Of a DNA stretch of 64,000 bases, positions 50,206 to 62,382 are shown in pieces. Made by a program: the position numbers and the translations under genes. The DNA is taken from positions 434,001 through 498,000 of the forward strand of contig VFFE01007914.1 of NCBI GenBank assembly GCA_008921705.1, given 5' to 3'. The first letter of the stretch is position 1. Each line of letters starts with the position of its first letter. The notes under the pieces are model-generated. The model was not told where the DNA came from. It saw nothing but the letters and a program-made list of their open reading frames with translations, and searched no databases. Source of the stretch: Burhinus oedicnemus. Taxonomy: Eukaryota; Chordata; Aves; Charadriiformes; Burhinidae.

Positions 50206-53200
50206 TCCATAGATTATGCATCAAAGACTCTGGAGCATTTTTCTTTTAAGTGTACACACTTTTCAAGTTTATACTTATTTCAAGGTTAGTTCAAATATTT
50301 AGTCTACAAGAGGACTCTTACTTGATGTCTTGGGCTCAGGTAGATTGGGTCTTTTAAGCTACTGCCTAAAATTTTGCCCCTGAACTGAAAAATATCAGAA
50401 ATAGCCGGTATCAGAAATGCCAACTATTCTCCATGAGTGGTTTAATTATAAATTAATTATGAATCTCCTTCTTCTAATCCCTAATCCATCTAAACTCAAG
50501 TTTAGATAATACATAATACAAATAAGTGATAGATGAGTCCATGAGATGTTTTTGCCTTATGAAATCTCTTTTATCATAGTAGTTCCAAATTGAAAATTAA
50601 AAAGAATAATCCTGTACAGATTGGTTCCAGGTTGGAGATTGTTCATATATCTGTCTTTGAAGAGGCACTTTGTGTATTTTATTTAAACTCGTAAAAATAT
50701 CCTAGTACCAGTTGCTGTATGTTTGTTTTCACTATAGTGCTTGGAAATTCTTTAAAAGTGTGTGCAATACAGAAATAGTTAAAAATAATTTAAGGAAGGA
50801 ATACTGCATACTGTTCTGGCACTCTGTGTGAGTGGCAGGTGCAATCAGTCCTATTGTACATAGCACTGTTACAGTACAAGCACCTAATATATAAAAAGAT
50901 GGAATTTTTGCTATAAGGATTATGAAACTCACAGTTGCTTAGGATGCTTTTCTTACTCTTTATGGAGAAGATACTTGCAACAGACTTCATGATCATTCTC
51001 CTAACACAACTTTTGTCTGCAGATATTTTTTCTTTGAAAAAAATTGCTCACTTGTCAGATTTAATCTCACAATCTTATTATATTGCATGGACTGAAATGT
51101 GCATTGAACACTCAAAAGGCTGCCAGATACAGCATGGAGAGTGAATGAAAATGTTGTGCCTATTCAGGTAGGTGCAAGTTGATACTGCAGCAGGCTATGC
51201 TCTAGTTGTCTGTACTAGTTTTTATAAAATGAAGGAAATCAAGCCACTCAGCTGTGTCTTTCCTGTAAGCTGAGTGAGCACAAGCACAGTGCATAAATTG
51301 TGTGTACCAATTCCTGCCTATGTGTACAGAAATCTAAACGTCTAACATGCATTTTTAGTTTAGGAATAGATACTGAAAGTTGATGTTTTCTTTCAATTCC
51401 ATTGAAAATTCAGAGTTCTTAGTAGCAGTCAGTACTGTTCAGAACTTTGCAGGATTATCCTCTAATTTGTAAGATGAAAGGCTAAATTAACACTTTTGTT
51501 GATACTAAAAAGAAAGTCATTCGAATACGGAGCTCAGGGGTAAGGTCAGTGGGGTTTTGTCACTTGGAACTAAGGGACACCTTCTGTTTCTTGTGGCAAT
51601 AAGCTCAAATCTCATCAGTTATTTCTCCGGAATTTCCAGAAAACTAAACAGATGGCGATTTTCCAAAGTATCAGTGCTGCCTTATCTGGTTAACCTTTCA
51701 GGCTCAGCATTCTGTTTAATAAGTATAGTATCATGCATGTACTCTAGCTTTTAAAAGGATCAGTACATTATTCAAAGTGAAGCACTTAAAAAACATATAA
51801 AGCATATAAAACTATTTAGTGATGTGTTTGTGTATGACAGTAAAGATTATTTAATTGTCTGAAGAATTTGCCCTAGTTTTGGTTTATCAAGCCTTTTAAT
51901 CCCTGCTAAATAAACTATTTCTGTTTTGAAATAATAATCTTGGACTGATATATTTAAAAACAATTCTAGGCTGTCTGCAATGATAGGCTTAGTTGACATT
52001 AGCTTTCAGGTGTGTTCTTCGAATATTTTTATTTTTTAAACACAACTTTTTCTTCATTAATAACACGTGTCTCTTGTTTGACTGTTTTTGAAAATGTCTT
52101 CACCAAATGTTTTCGTAGCCATATTAAATCCATAAACTCCTCTGAAACCTTGGCACTTACCTTTTATTTAAAAAGTACATGGTATTATTATTTCAAAAGA
52201 AATTTTATATCATTGTTCATTAACAGACATTTTTAAAAAAATGAGAACATGATAATTATATACGATAATGTCAATATAAGTTGTTTGTTTTCCTGAAATT
52301 CAGCCTTAGTGAAAACTTGTGAGATTTTAAGATAGAGTATCTGCAGTAACTTAAATTGGTCAGTATTTTGCAACCTGCATGGTGCTGTCACACATGCAAG
52401 CAACTACCCTGAAAAAATATTGCTAAATTCTGCAATGCACTGTTATTTTTTTTACTAGAATCTTGCTTTGGGAAGTTTCTCCTTCTGAAACAGTTTTGCA
52501 TGCAATACAGAATTAGGAAATCAAGTACTTTGTGCCAGAGCCATGTCTAGTCCATTAATAAGCAGAGTTCTTTTTTTTTCTCAAGTTTTTCAATTTCCTC
52601 TTTCCATCACTGTGTATATTATATTTTTGATTGTTTAATTAATTTTACTGTTGTTTTTTCCTGTCATCCTACATCTGATTCACAGTTGTTTTGGGAAGGA
52701 CAACACTGCCCATTTACAACTACCAGTGTAAAAGAAATCTTACTCTTATATGAGTGTTAGAGTGTCTGTCTCTAATCCTTTTCCTTTTTTAGAAAGAAAA
52801 TGCTCATCTAGTCTAATCATTAGACATCGGCATCTAGTTCTGCAGCAGAAAGTTACAGAGCCTTAAGATTCTCTCTCTGTATGCTTTCTGTATGCTCATT
52901 TCATGTTGAATTGGCAGTCATATCAGAATTCATCAACAAGAGCATAATGGGTTATCAGAATGGGAAGCTCGCTCCATTGTTTTCCCACAGGACTCAATAC
53001 CTGGACATGCCAGCCTGAAAACTGGTCTTTGGTAAGTCAAAGGTCTAGAAAACTTGACGCAGTAACTCAGCTTGGGAAGTTCTTCATGACCACTGCTGTT
53101 GTGAAAAACGTCACTTGCCTTTTCCAGAGATGCCTCTAATGACCCACACAGCACAGTGGTGTTACAGGGGTCTGGTGTGTGAATCCCTTGAGGAGATGGA

Positions 53201-56200
53201 ACACCTTCAACAATGTTATTATTCTTGGTCTATGCTGGATTTGTTATTGATGTTATGTTACAATAACAACTAAATGTATTTGTATCTCCTCAAATTCACA
53301 ATCTTTAAATTTCTCTTTGTGGATCCTCAATGCAATCTGTTAACCCAACAAATGACAGATATCAAGAACTTGAGCTAAACTAATGTCTACAGTTAAGTTT
53401 AGGGATTCAAACAGTCACAGTATCCCAAAGAACTACTCCTCTAGAAATCCTCAGATATCTTTAGGCTGTCCTTGCATGCGCTGACAAAAAACTGTAGGAA
53501 TATACTAACTTTGTTTTCAGTGGACAGTGAGACAGTGGTCAGGTTCTTCAAGCCTTTCCCCACATCCTAATGGCAGCACCGCTGAATTAAATACAACCTT
53601 TTCCTCTTAAAACCTTGTAAAATAAAAGACCACACGGCTACCCAGTTTCTGAACAAAGGTGGTTTATATCCAGACAGAATGCAAGTGGGGAAACCTCAAA
53701 ACAGTTGCTACCTGTCTGAGGAGACATATCAGTTAGCACATTTAGACAAGTTTAGGTATGGGCAGTGAAGTCCAGTCGCAGTTTTGGGTGTACACGTGCT
53801 CAGACATTTAGGAAGGTGCTAACACAAAGGAGATGGCCAAATTTCAGACGTGACCTGAAGTCCCCAGCTTTAATTCCATTCCTAGGAAACTTGTCTCTGC
53901 TTCCCTCAATAATTTCATTAAGAATTCATTTGTCTAATGTCCAAGACTTCATTGCCATAGCTAGTGCCCTTTGTCTTTTGTGGATTTAATTTGCAGGCAC
54001 AAATTCAAGTTTCTAGCTGCTGGAATCCATAGGAAACCTTCTGTTGTGCACAAGGTTTTCTTCTGTATAATGTAACAATGGCAGCTAATAGCTATGGCCA
54101 ATACACTTTTTGTCTGGTGGTGAACTATTTCTCTCCCGTTTGAGTTGTTGTTGTTAAGTAATAATCCGATTACTGAAAGGTGAACAAGTTGGACAGTCTC
54201 TTCTGAAAAACTGAGTGAATTGACAGGGTAGGCAGGAAGAAGCTAAAAATGATCTAAGCAAACTAGGAATATTACAGAGAGCAGGTTAGAAGTGTTTTTT
54301 GGAGAGGCCCTTGAACAGAATTCATAGAGCTAATAACTTGCCCAGGTGATGGTACCTAAATTGTGTCTAACGTTTTGGCCATATATGGAGCAATCCTCCA
54401 CAAAGCTTGCTCTCTAATCAAGGAAGTAACTTGCAGAGCAAGTGTCTTTGAGACCTGCAGAGGAAAAGGCAGTGCTATCTACAGGAGTTTTGACATCACA
54501 GTTAGCTCTGTGAGTGTGCCCGTCATATATACAGAACTTTTTAAAAAGTGAGTTAGAACCTTTCCTGTCTTTGTAATGCCCAAGGGATTTGCATATGTTC
54601 AGGCTTCTAGAAAAATACCAGACAAACTATTTACTTCTAGTTAACTGGGTAGAATTTGCACAATCTTAAAACTAAATGCCAGTGCTCTCATTTACTTTCA
54701 GAAGAAAAAAAGACAAAGGAAAAAAAACAACAAAAAGAACATCGTATCACACTCATAGTAAAGGTTCTGCAAAGCCTGAAATGAGAAAATGTCTACTGCT
54801 TAATGCAGATCTTGTGTCTTGCCTATTTAGGTAATGACCATTTTGACTGCTATGGAATCAGTCTGTCTTGTTTAACTTACTGTGCCATTTTTTACTTGCA
54901 CTACAGCACACTTTCTTTGTTCCTTGCATATATTTTCTTATTACAGTACTTCTTATACTGGTTGTAAGCCATAATAATGGAATTTTTGCTGTGGTCTGAC
55001 ACGAAAATCCAAAGTTGTCAGAAGACTGTAAAGCACATGGCCAAGAAAATTATCAGTCCCTCAGTGTACAGAATATGTCAAAGGTAACACAGGCAAAAGT
55101 TGCCTTTTGTTTGCTGGCAGAATGCACTTTTGTCACTTTCTTGCATGGAGCCACTTTATTACAGCTATTAATAAACATTGCATGAGATCCTGAAGTTGTA
55201 AAGAAGATGAAATGAGAGGGTGCTGCCCAAGCCAGATGTGCTTGTAGAGACATTCCAAGTCCTAAATATTAATCTCTTTAATTGTGAAGGCCATTTATAT
55301 GTGTATATGTTTCAAAGAAGAGGTACTGGCAACACAAAACCACTGGTAATTCAGCAGTATGTACCCCGTTCATGTGAGGCAATGAAATAATTTTATGCTC
55401 ATACTTTTACTTTAGATACTGAAATTCTAATTGGGGTCTAGACAAACGTTGTTTGGCCACCTGCTTCTGATTCAGGTGCAATCATAGACAGGGTGTGCTC
55501 TCTGACAGTGCAGCTCCAAGGATTGGGAAGAGCATTTGATGTTGAAATCAAAACATATCACTCCAAACACATCACCATCATAGGGCTTCTGTTTCCACTG
55601 AATTAGAAAGGTTTGCAGTGCTTGAAATGGAAATAATTTTAGAGGTTTGCTGGGTTTAATTTCAGGTAATAGCAATAAATGTTTTTTATCTAAGGGGTTT
55701 CCTTGGTTCTTGATCTACAACATCTGGACAGAAAAATAGTATACCCTTCTTATATGTTTCTTCCTTCAAAAGCAATTACAAAGTGTCTTGAATACAGTAT
55801 TGCTTTTCTTAAAAGATTTTCCATAAGTGTTTTACAAGAAAAGTGCTGCTGTTTTTCTGAACCCTAATTTGTGTGTTGTACATACCCAGTTTACTTTCAC
55901 AATAGTTAGTATTTGGATATTTGGTCTTTTCAAGCAACTGCTTATCACTGTCTTGTGAGAGAGGGACTGGCGCTGTATGGGGTGAAATTCTGTTTCCACG
56001 TAGTTAGCAGAAGCTTTTATCACTCCTTAGAGTTGATCATAGCTTCACTTATGCGTCTTTCACCTTGGTTAGAGAAATTCTGCATTTTGGTTGAAGAAAT
56101 TAACATATACAAACATATATGTGTTTCATTCACCCCTGAATCTCCTTTCCAGATTAAAACCACAAATTGTCCTTGCTTTTGTATTACGTAGTTAAATGAC

Positions 56201-57621
56201 AAAGTACTCTAGGAAGCAGTCACATATATGACATGTTGAGAAGGTCTATGTTAAGTTGTGCCGTTTCAAAAATCTCTTGATTTTCTAGAACTAAGTATAA
56301 ACTGCCCCAGAATAACTATGTGAGGACACAAACAATACATTTTGTATAGCAGTAGTCTTGCTGTGATGAATTTTGAAAAGCAGTGCAGGGTAGAAGTCTG
56401 GTCCCGCATAGACCCAAGACACATTCTGACATTTCTGTATATTTTCACTTTCCATAAATCTTTTTCTATAACTTTTCTGTGATCAAACTGCTGCAAGTTA
56501 CCTTAATCTATACAGTCCTTTAAGTCATCTGGGTCTTATCTTTCTTGTGCATTTTCCATTACCAGAATCAATGCTTTCCTTTTGGTATTTTTGATTTCAT
56601 GAATGAGTAGAAAATTATTCCTTCTCTGACATGTCCAAGTTATTGCATTATTTATAGCAATTTTTCTCTCGCATTGCTTTTCTTAAGTCTTAGTTCCCTT
56701 CAGAGCCTATTTCAAATCTTTTTTGGCAACATACATGAGATGCTTTCTGTATACTACAATTTTACTTTTATTTCAAATGAAAATAGCTGTTTAATTTTTT
56801 AGTACATTTAGCCATACAATATTATGGCAAAAAATGAACTTAGATGACTGGAAATCCACCGGTACAATATTAGAACTCAGCAATAATTTCTGGTTTGCAG
56901 CAACTACTTCACCACGTTGTGTTCTACCTTGAACTCTTTAGTTGTCTATATGTACACATCAATAATTTATTCAGCTAAATTTTTGGTGTGTGATGTAAGA
57001 CTGTATGAATATCTTTGGAGCACATTTCTGCTGTCTGACTGAATTCCTCCCTCCTATTTTAAGGTCAAACTTAAACAGTTATTAAATTTTAAATTTTCTG
57101 TTCTTATTCTGCAGTGCATACTCAGAGTGCCCATGCTTTCTATGATTATTGAATCTTTCAAATTTAGATGAGGAATTTATCTTGTTGCTTCATAACCCCT
57201 TGTGAATGCTATGTTCCATCAAAATTCTCATACCCTCCTCAGTGTAAATATAGCCTTAATTCTAGCACTGCTTGAAAACAAAGCAAATGGAATTTTTTTT
57301 TTCATGTCTTACCCACATATGAAAAATTCCTCTGCAGCTTCTGTGAGAATATAGCTTCCGTTGTGCAATTGTATGTATGTGCCACTACATAGATGATACA
57401 AATGTATTGGACATCTGTTTCATGAACAATGCCTTGTGCTTGACAGAATGTAATATTATGGACATATTCCTTCAAATAGCTTCAAAGTAAAAATAAAATT
57501 CAGCAAGGAATGAAGATTGTCTTTAGTTTCTTAATCTTCTGCCTCTATGCCCTTGTGGATTAATCTTGAGCTGTGAGCTTGAATAAATATGTCTGGCAAG
57601 AAAATGCTTTCACTCACTCTT
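50206..57621. other. Long AT-rich unique noncoding stretch
   Basis: No gene, transposon or RNA feature recognised. Open frames are all under 95 codons and family-less. Confidence 0.55.
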
Positions 57622-57660
57622 TCTCGCTTTCTTTTCTTCTTCTTCTTTTTTTTTTTTTTT
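57622..57660. repeat. Polypyrimidine run ending in poly-T
   Basis: A run of CTTT/TTCT words merges into an uninterrupted T tract of about 16. Just downstream, at 57686-57712, is a direct tandem duplication of a 14-base CCTAGAGTGCACAG unit. Confidence 0.85.
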
Positions 57661-60600
57661 AAATTTTAAGCTCTCCAGACTCTACAGCCTAGAGTGCACA
57701 GCCTAGAGTGCACATAATTATTTTCAATGAAGAACTCTCCAGTGAGATCTTCAAGCTCCATACGCAATTAGATTTGCTGGTGGTTCTGTCAGTCATGCAT
57801 TGGCACTATATACTTACTTTTAATTTATTCACGGTATGCCAGTCTGATTTGCAAAGTTAATTCAAAGGCAAGTTTTATTTAGCAAGTTTGCAGGGAAGAG
57901 GGGGAGATGTTTTGGTTGTTTTAGGGGTTGGGGTTCAGTGTTGACAAATAGGGGATTTAATTTACTCTTCCTTCACTTTGTTTTTATCTAAGCTGATTGT
58001 TTGACTGTAAGAATGACTCTAAACTCTAAAGTGGATACTTTGTGGCACATATCACATCATTACTATTTTCAAAAATAATTTTGCACACATGTATGGTCAC
58101 TTACAAGGAAGTGATATAAATCTACCAAAGTCAGGAGAAACACTTCTGTTGTTCACCCCACTCTCCCTGAGAGAAGCCTCCTTCATCATAATATCCATCA
58201 GCTAAACATAAAGTATTTGAGTATTCTTGGTAATGCCTACAGTTGGACAGAAAATTAAAAGGTAGTTAAAATGGATTAATCATAAAGTTTGCTTTCTCCG
58301 AGTATGTGAGAGACAAGCATCTTCACTCATCTTCACAAAAAGCAGTACTTAAATAAGGAGGAAGAGCATAAAGAATACATTTAAAGTTAAATACATATGT
58401 TTTCAGAGCTGCTATGGAAATTTCCAATGAAATGAGATATTGTTCCATGTAGTTTAACTTACCATGTTCAAATGTGAAAGCAAAACTGATGATTGCTTGG
58501 ACAACAAAGAAGGCAAGATTTGGTGTGGCTTAACAAAGGAAAGGAATGTGAAAAAGAAATTTGAAAATTATGTCTCTCTACCTACCTTTTCTGAATGAAT
58601 TAGAGCTCTTTGGGTTTGTCAAGACTCTTGATTAATGAACCAGTTATTCCATTAGGAAGGAAATCATAACCTCTTTTAAGGAAGTTGGAGGATATTTTTA
58701 AACATTTTCTCACAGAGCAATAAGGTGGATTTTCTGGACCCAGTGGGCTTTACTTCTTTTATACTTTTCTGTTTTGTCCAGGACATCTCTACATGTAATA
58801 TTCAGTTTTCTTTCTTCAGTCTCACAAAGCAGCTCTTACAGTCAACAAATTTATTCCAGTTTGTATCAGATGAATCTCTCATCCTGAAATTGTAACACTT
58901 TTTGAATTAAATGATAAAAAGTTATGGCAATTAGGTGAAAAATCATAATTATCAAACACCCATTTAATATCCAGATTCAGTTACTGAATAATTACAGCGT
59001 GATACTCGCAACCCTTCAGAGTTTCAAACAGAAATCTTCTCTTCATTCTACAGTGAAATGGAATAAGGGATATGTTTTTATCTATTTGCGGACATTCCAC
59101 AAAGAGGAAAATGAGGTTGAATTCATGGAATAAGTTATTCACTGCTAATTATACATTGCTCTAACATCAGTGGAAAAATCAACCACAAATGTACTGCAAT
59201 AACTTAGCAACGTGAATGGGAAGTGTAGCTGTTCCCTGATGCACATGAATACAAGATGCTAAATTGTATGAAAATGGCCCCAGGATATTGTTTCAGATTC
59301 TGTATTGGTTTCTGTACGAATAACGCTGCTGCTGTGGAAAGCAAAAGAAAACAAACAACCCAGAATTTTTCTACTGGTAAAAATATGTCAGGTAAAATCC
59401 AATATCCTCATGGATCAGGAGTTCAGGTTAAATTACAAACGTTCACTTGGCCGGTTGCTTTCTTTTTTACCCTGTTATCCTGGGTATTTGTTTGCTTGGC
59501 AAACAAATAATAAAAAAAAAAGGTTTATTCTTCACATCTCACTTCTCTTTTTGCTTTGATCCTTCAAGTGGACCTAATCCCATGTTTGTAATATCCTAAT
59601 CCCCTGCTATGGAAATTAATGTGGTGTCACACATATTCAGTATTATGTAGTTCCAGTGCCAGAAGGGACAGTGAGCCTTGAAAAGAGCAAGATATTCTAA
59701 AAAAAACCCAAAACCAAAAACAAGCAGACGAATAAGCAATCTTTTCAATAAATATGTAACATGTGGCCAAAATTGCATAATGTTACTGAAAGCATAATTT
59801 GCTCCATTGGGTTTGAAAGGTCCCACTTCTTTTTCCTTTCTTGGGCTAATCAGGAAGGCATGTATTTTGATTTCAGATATGTGTGCACTAAAAACGCATT
59901 ATCTTCCTAGTGAAAAACTAACAAGGGATGGATTTTTTGTCCTAAAATAGTCACATGAATCTTTGGAAGAAGGTTTCTGGAATCAAGTCCTTCTAACGTT
60001 TCAAATAGTTCCTTCTACTGGGAAAACACACAAGAGAAGGAGAAAGCAAAGGAAATGTCTCATCTTTTGGGAGGATGGAGTGAAGTTCTCAGACGAACCC
60101 CATAGTCTATTCATCATTTCCATAGCTTGTGCAAATGTTAAGGGGAAGCCAGATCTATCTTGTTAAAGGTCTCTTGGACTCTTTGCTGCCTCATGGGCTC
60201 CAGGTCACTGACATATTGCTGGAGGCCTACTGAGTTAGGTTTTCTGAGACTGTTAGTAGTCCCAGTATCCCTCTGGAAAAGGAATCTCCACTGCAAATGT
60301 TTGCATCTAAATGTTCAATACACCATCATGAAACCCCCTTGTTTTCCTCTATGCTTTTCTTTTCCTTGTGAATAAAATATTCTTGTTTCCACTGACCCTT
60401 ATCTTAAATCCTGCTACCCAGGGGAAAAAAAAACCCAACAAACAAAACCACAAAAACCCCTACAAACAAAATAACCTTTTAATGTGCATTTCATTTGAGA
60501 AAAAAAGTGTTCATAATTGTTGTGTTGATACTGTAAATCTTCAGGCAGACTGAAAGTAACTTTAAAATTCATTTTACTAGGGATGCTGAAGGGAACTGAG

Positions 60601-61576
60601 CTGTAAAACCATTGTCTGCAAGTCCATTTAAGAACTTGTCCCTTCATTCTACATCTCTCTTTCCCAAAAGCACTTAAAAATGTGTTTTTAATTATCTTGA
60701 GCATCTGATTAATTTCTACATTGCAAACTACAGTCCTGGTGGGAAGATACCTGTCAAGGCATAGCAAGAATGAAATACATCTCTTCTGAGAAGTATGGAA
60801 TATGGTTAGTCCAGTTTTCAACTCATATTACTGTTCTTAGGCTTATTTTTTTTAAAGCATTAATCTCAAAATATTGCTGGCAAACAGTTTATTTGGTAGT
60901 TCATTATACTGCCCAGCAGGCAGTGAAATCAGCAAGAGCATGGGCTTGTTGGGCTGCTCCATATGTTTATTTGCTAACATGTACAGAAAACAGCCTCACA
61001 CACAGTTCCTGAAAATGCTGAATCGAGCATATATAGACATAGAGGCTGAAGGAGAAGGAGTGGAGGATGGGGAGAGAAGGCTGAAATGTGAATGGGAAAT
61101 TTATCTCCTGACAGAGAAGAAAAGTGTCAGGGCCCTGAGTGCACCCATAGACATTACTGGAGCAGTCACACCTAAAAGCCTCCCCAGGTACCCTCTCCCT
61201 GTAGCGCAGGGATGCCACTCAGGCCCCGGCTGGAGTTTGGCCTCCGGTCTATCCTACAGCTTCAGGCTGACTTCCAAACCCTGCAGACACCTGAGGTGGC
61301 AGCATGCAGAGGCAAGTCAGCCCTGCAGCCTTCTCTAACACTCCAGCACCCAAAGCAGCCCCTGCTCTTCGTCTTCCCAAATTGCTTAGTGGGATCAGGT
61401 GAAGGTACAGGATTTTTTGGTTGACAAGATGACTAGTGTCCTTCCTATGACTCCTCATTCCCTTTCTGTTCCACCTCAGTCAGCAGGTTTATCAGTACAA
61501 GACAGAAAAAAAGATGGTTGGTGACAAGAGCATCGCCAAAGTGGAGAAGGCATATGGGAAGGTTTATAGTACTGTG
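57661..61576. other. Unique noncoding stretch, GC-richer at its right end
   Basis: AT-rich until about 61.1 kb, then about 300 bases of GC-richer sequence (61120-61400). An open frame on the plus strand (60874-61338, 154 codons) covers both parts. It resembles no family I know, and overlapping open frames exist on the other strand, so I do not call a gene. Confidence 0.5.
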
Positions 61577-62382
61577 TATCACAGAGTCACAGAATCACAG
61601 GAGTTGGAAGGGACCTCTGGAGATCATCTAGTCCAAGCCTCCTGCCAGAGCAGGTTCACCTAGAGCAGGTTGCTCAGGATGGCATCCAGGCGGGTTGTGA
61701 ATGTCTCCGGAGTTGGAGACTCCACCACCTCTCTGGGCAGCCTGTTCCAGTGCTCTGCCACCCTCAAAGGAAAGAAGTTCCTCCTCATGTTTAGATGGAA
61801 CTTCCTATGGTCAAGTTTGTGCCCATTACCTCTTGTCCTATCACTGGGCACCACTGCAAAAAGACTGGTGCCATCCTCCCGGCACCCTCCCTTTAAATAT
61901 TTATAGGCATTGATGAGATCCCCTATCAGTCTTCTCTTCTCCAGATTAAAAAGGCCTAAATACCTTAGCCTTTCCTCACAAGAAAGATGTTCCTGTCCCT
62001 TGATCATCTTTGTAGCTCTTTGCTGTACCCTCTCCACCAGTTCTCTGTCCTTCTTGAGCCAAGGAGCCCAGAACTGGACACAGTACTCCAGATGCAGCCT
62101 CACCAGGGCAGAGTAGAGGGGGAGGATAACGTCCCTTGACCTGCATTGGCCTTCTTGGCCGCAAGGGCATGTTGCTGGCTTATGGTCATCCTGTTGTCCA
62201 CTAGGACTCCCAGGTCCCTTTCCACAGAGCTGCTTCCCAGCAGGTCAGCCCCTAACCTGTACTGGTTCTTGGGGTTATTCCTCCCCGGGTGTAGTACCCC
62301 ACACTTGCCCTTGTTGAACTTCATGAGATTTCTCTCTGCTCAACTCTCCAGCCTGTCCAGGTCACGCTGAATGGCAACACAG
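61577..62382 (-). mobile_element. CR1 LINE 3' fragment, best preserved copy
   Basis: A reverse-oriented CR1 of about 800 bases. From the left: octamers (ACAGAGTC, ACAGAATC), the 3' UTR with GAGTTGGAAGGGACCTCTGG, then ORF2 C-terminus. The minus-strand frame 61660-62103 is open for 147 codons to the natural stop and shows [77 protein letters not shown] and [17 protein letters not shown]. Upstream (62100-62324) the frame shifts, but [25 protein letters not shown] and [19 protein letters not shown] are clear. Between KKANA and [11 protein letters not shown] about 12 codons are missing, and this deletion causes the shift. It ends near AATGGCAACACAG. The catalytic reverse-transcriptase and endonuclease regions are absent. 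Confidence 0.96.

Noticed and set aside
52795..52850. GCTCATCTAGTCTAATCA segment as a LINE 3' end
   Set aside because: The similarity stops after about 18 bases and the following sequence does not match.
61670..62370. Several plus-strand frames of 68-78 codons
   Set aside because: They are antisense shadows of the CR1 ORF2 tail.
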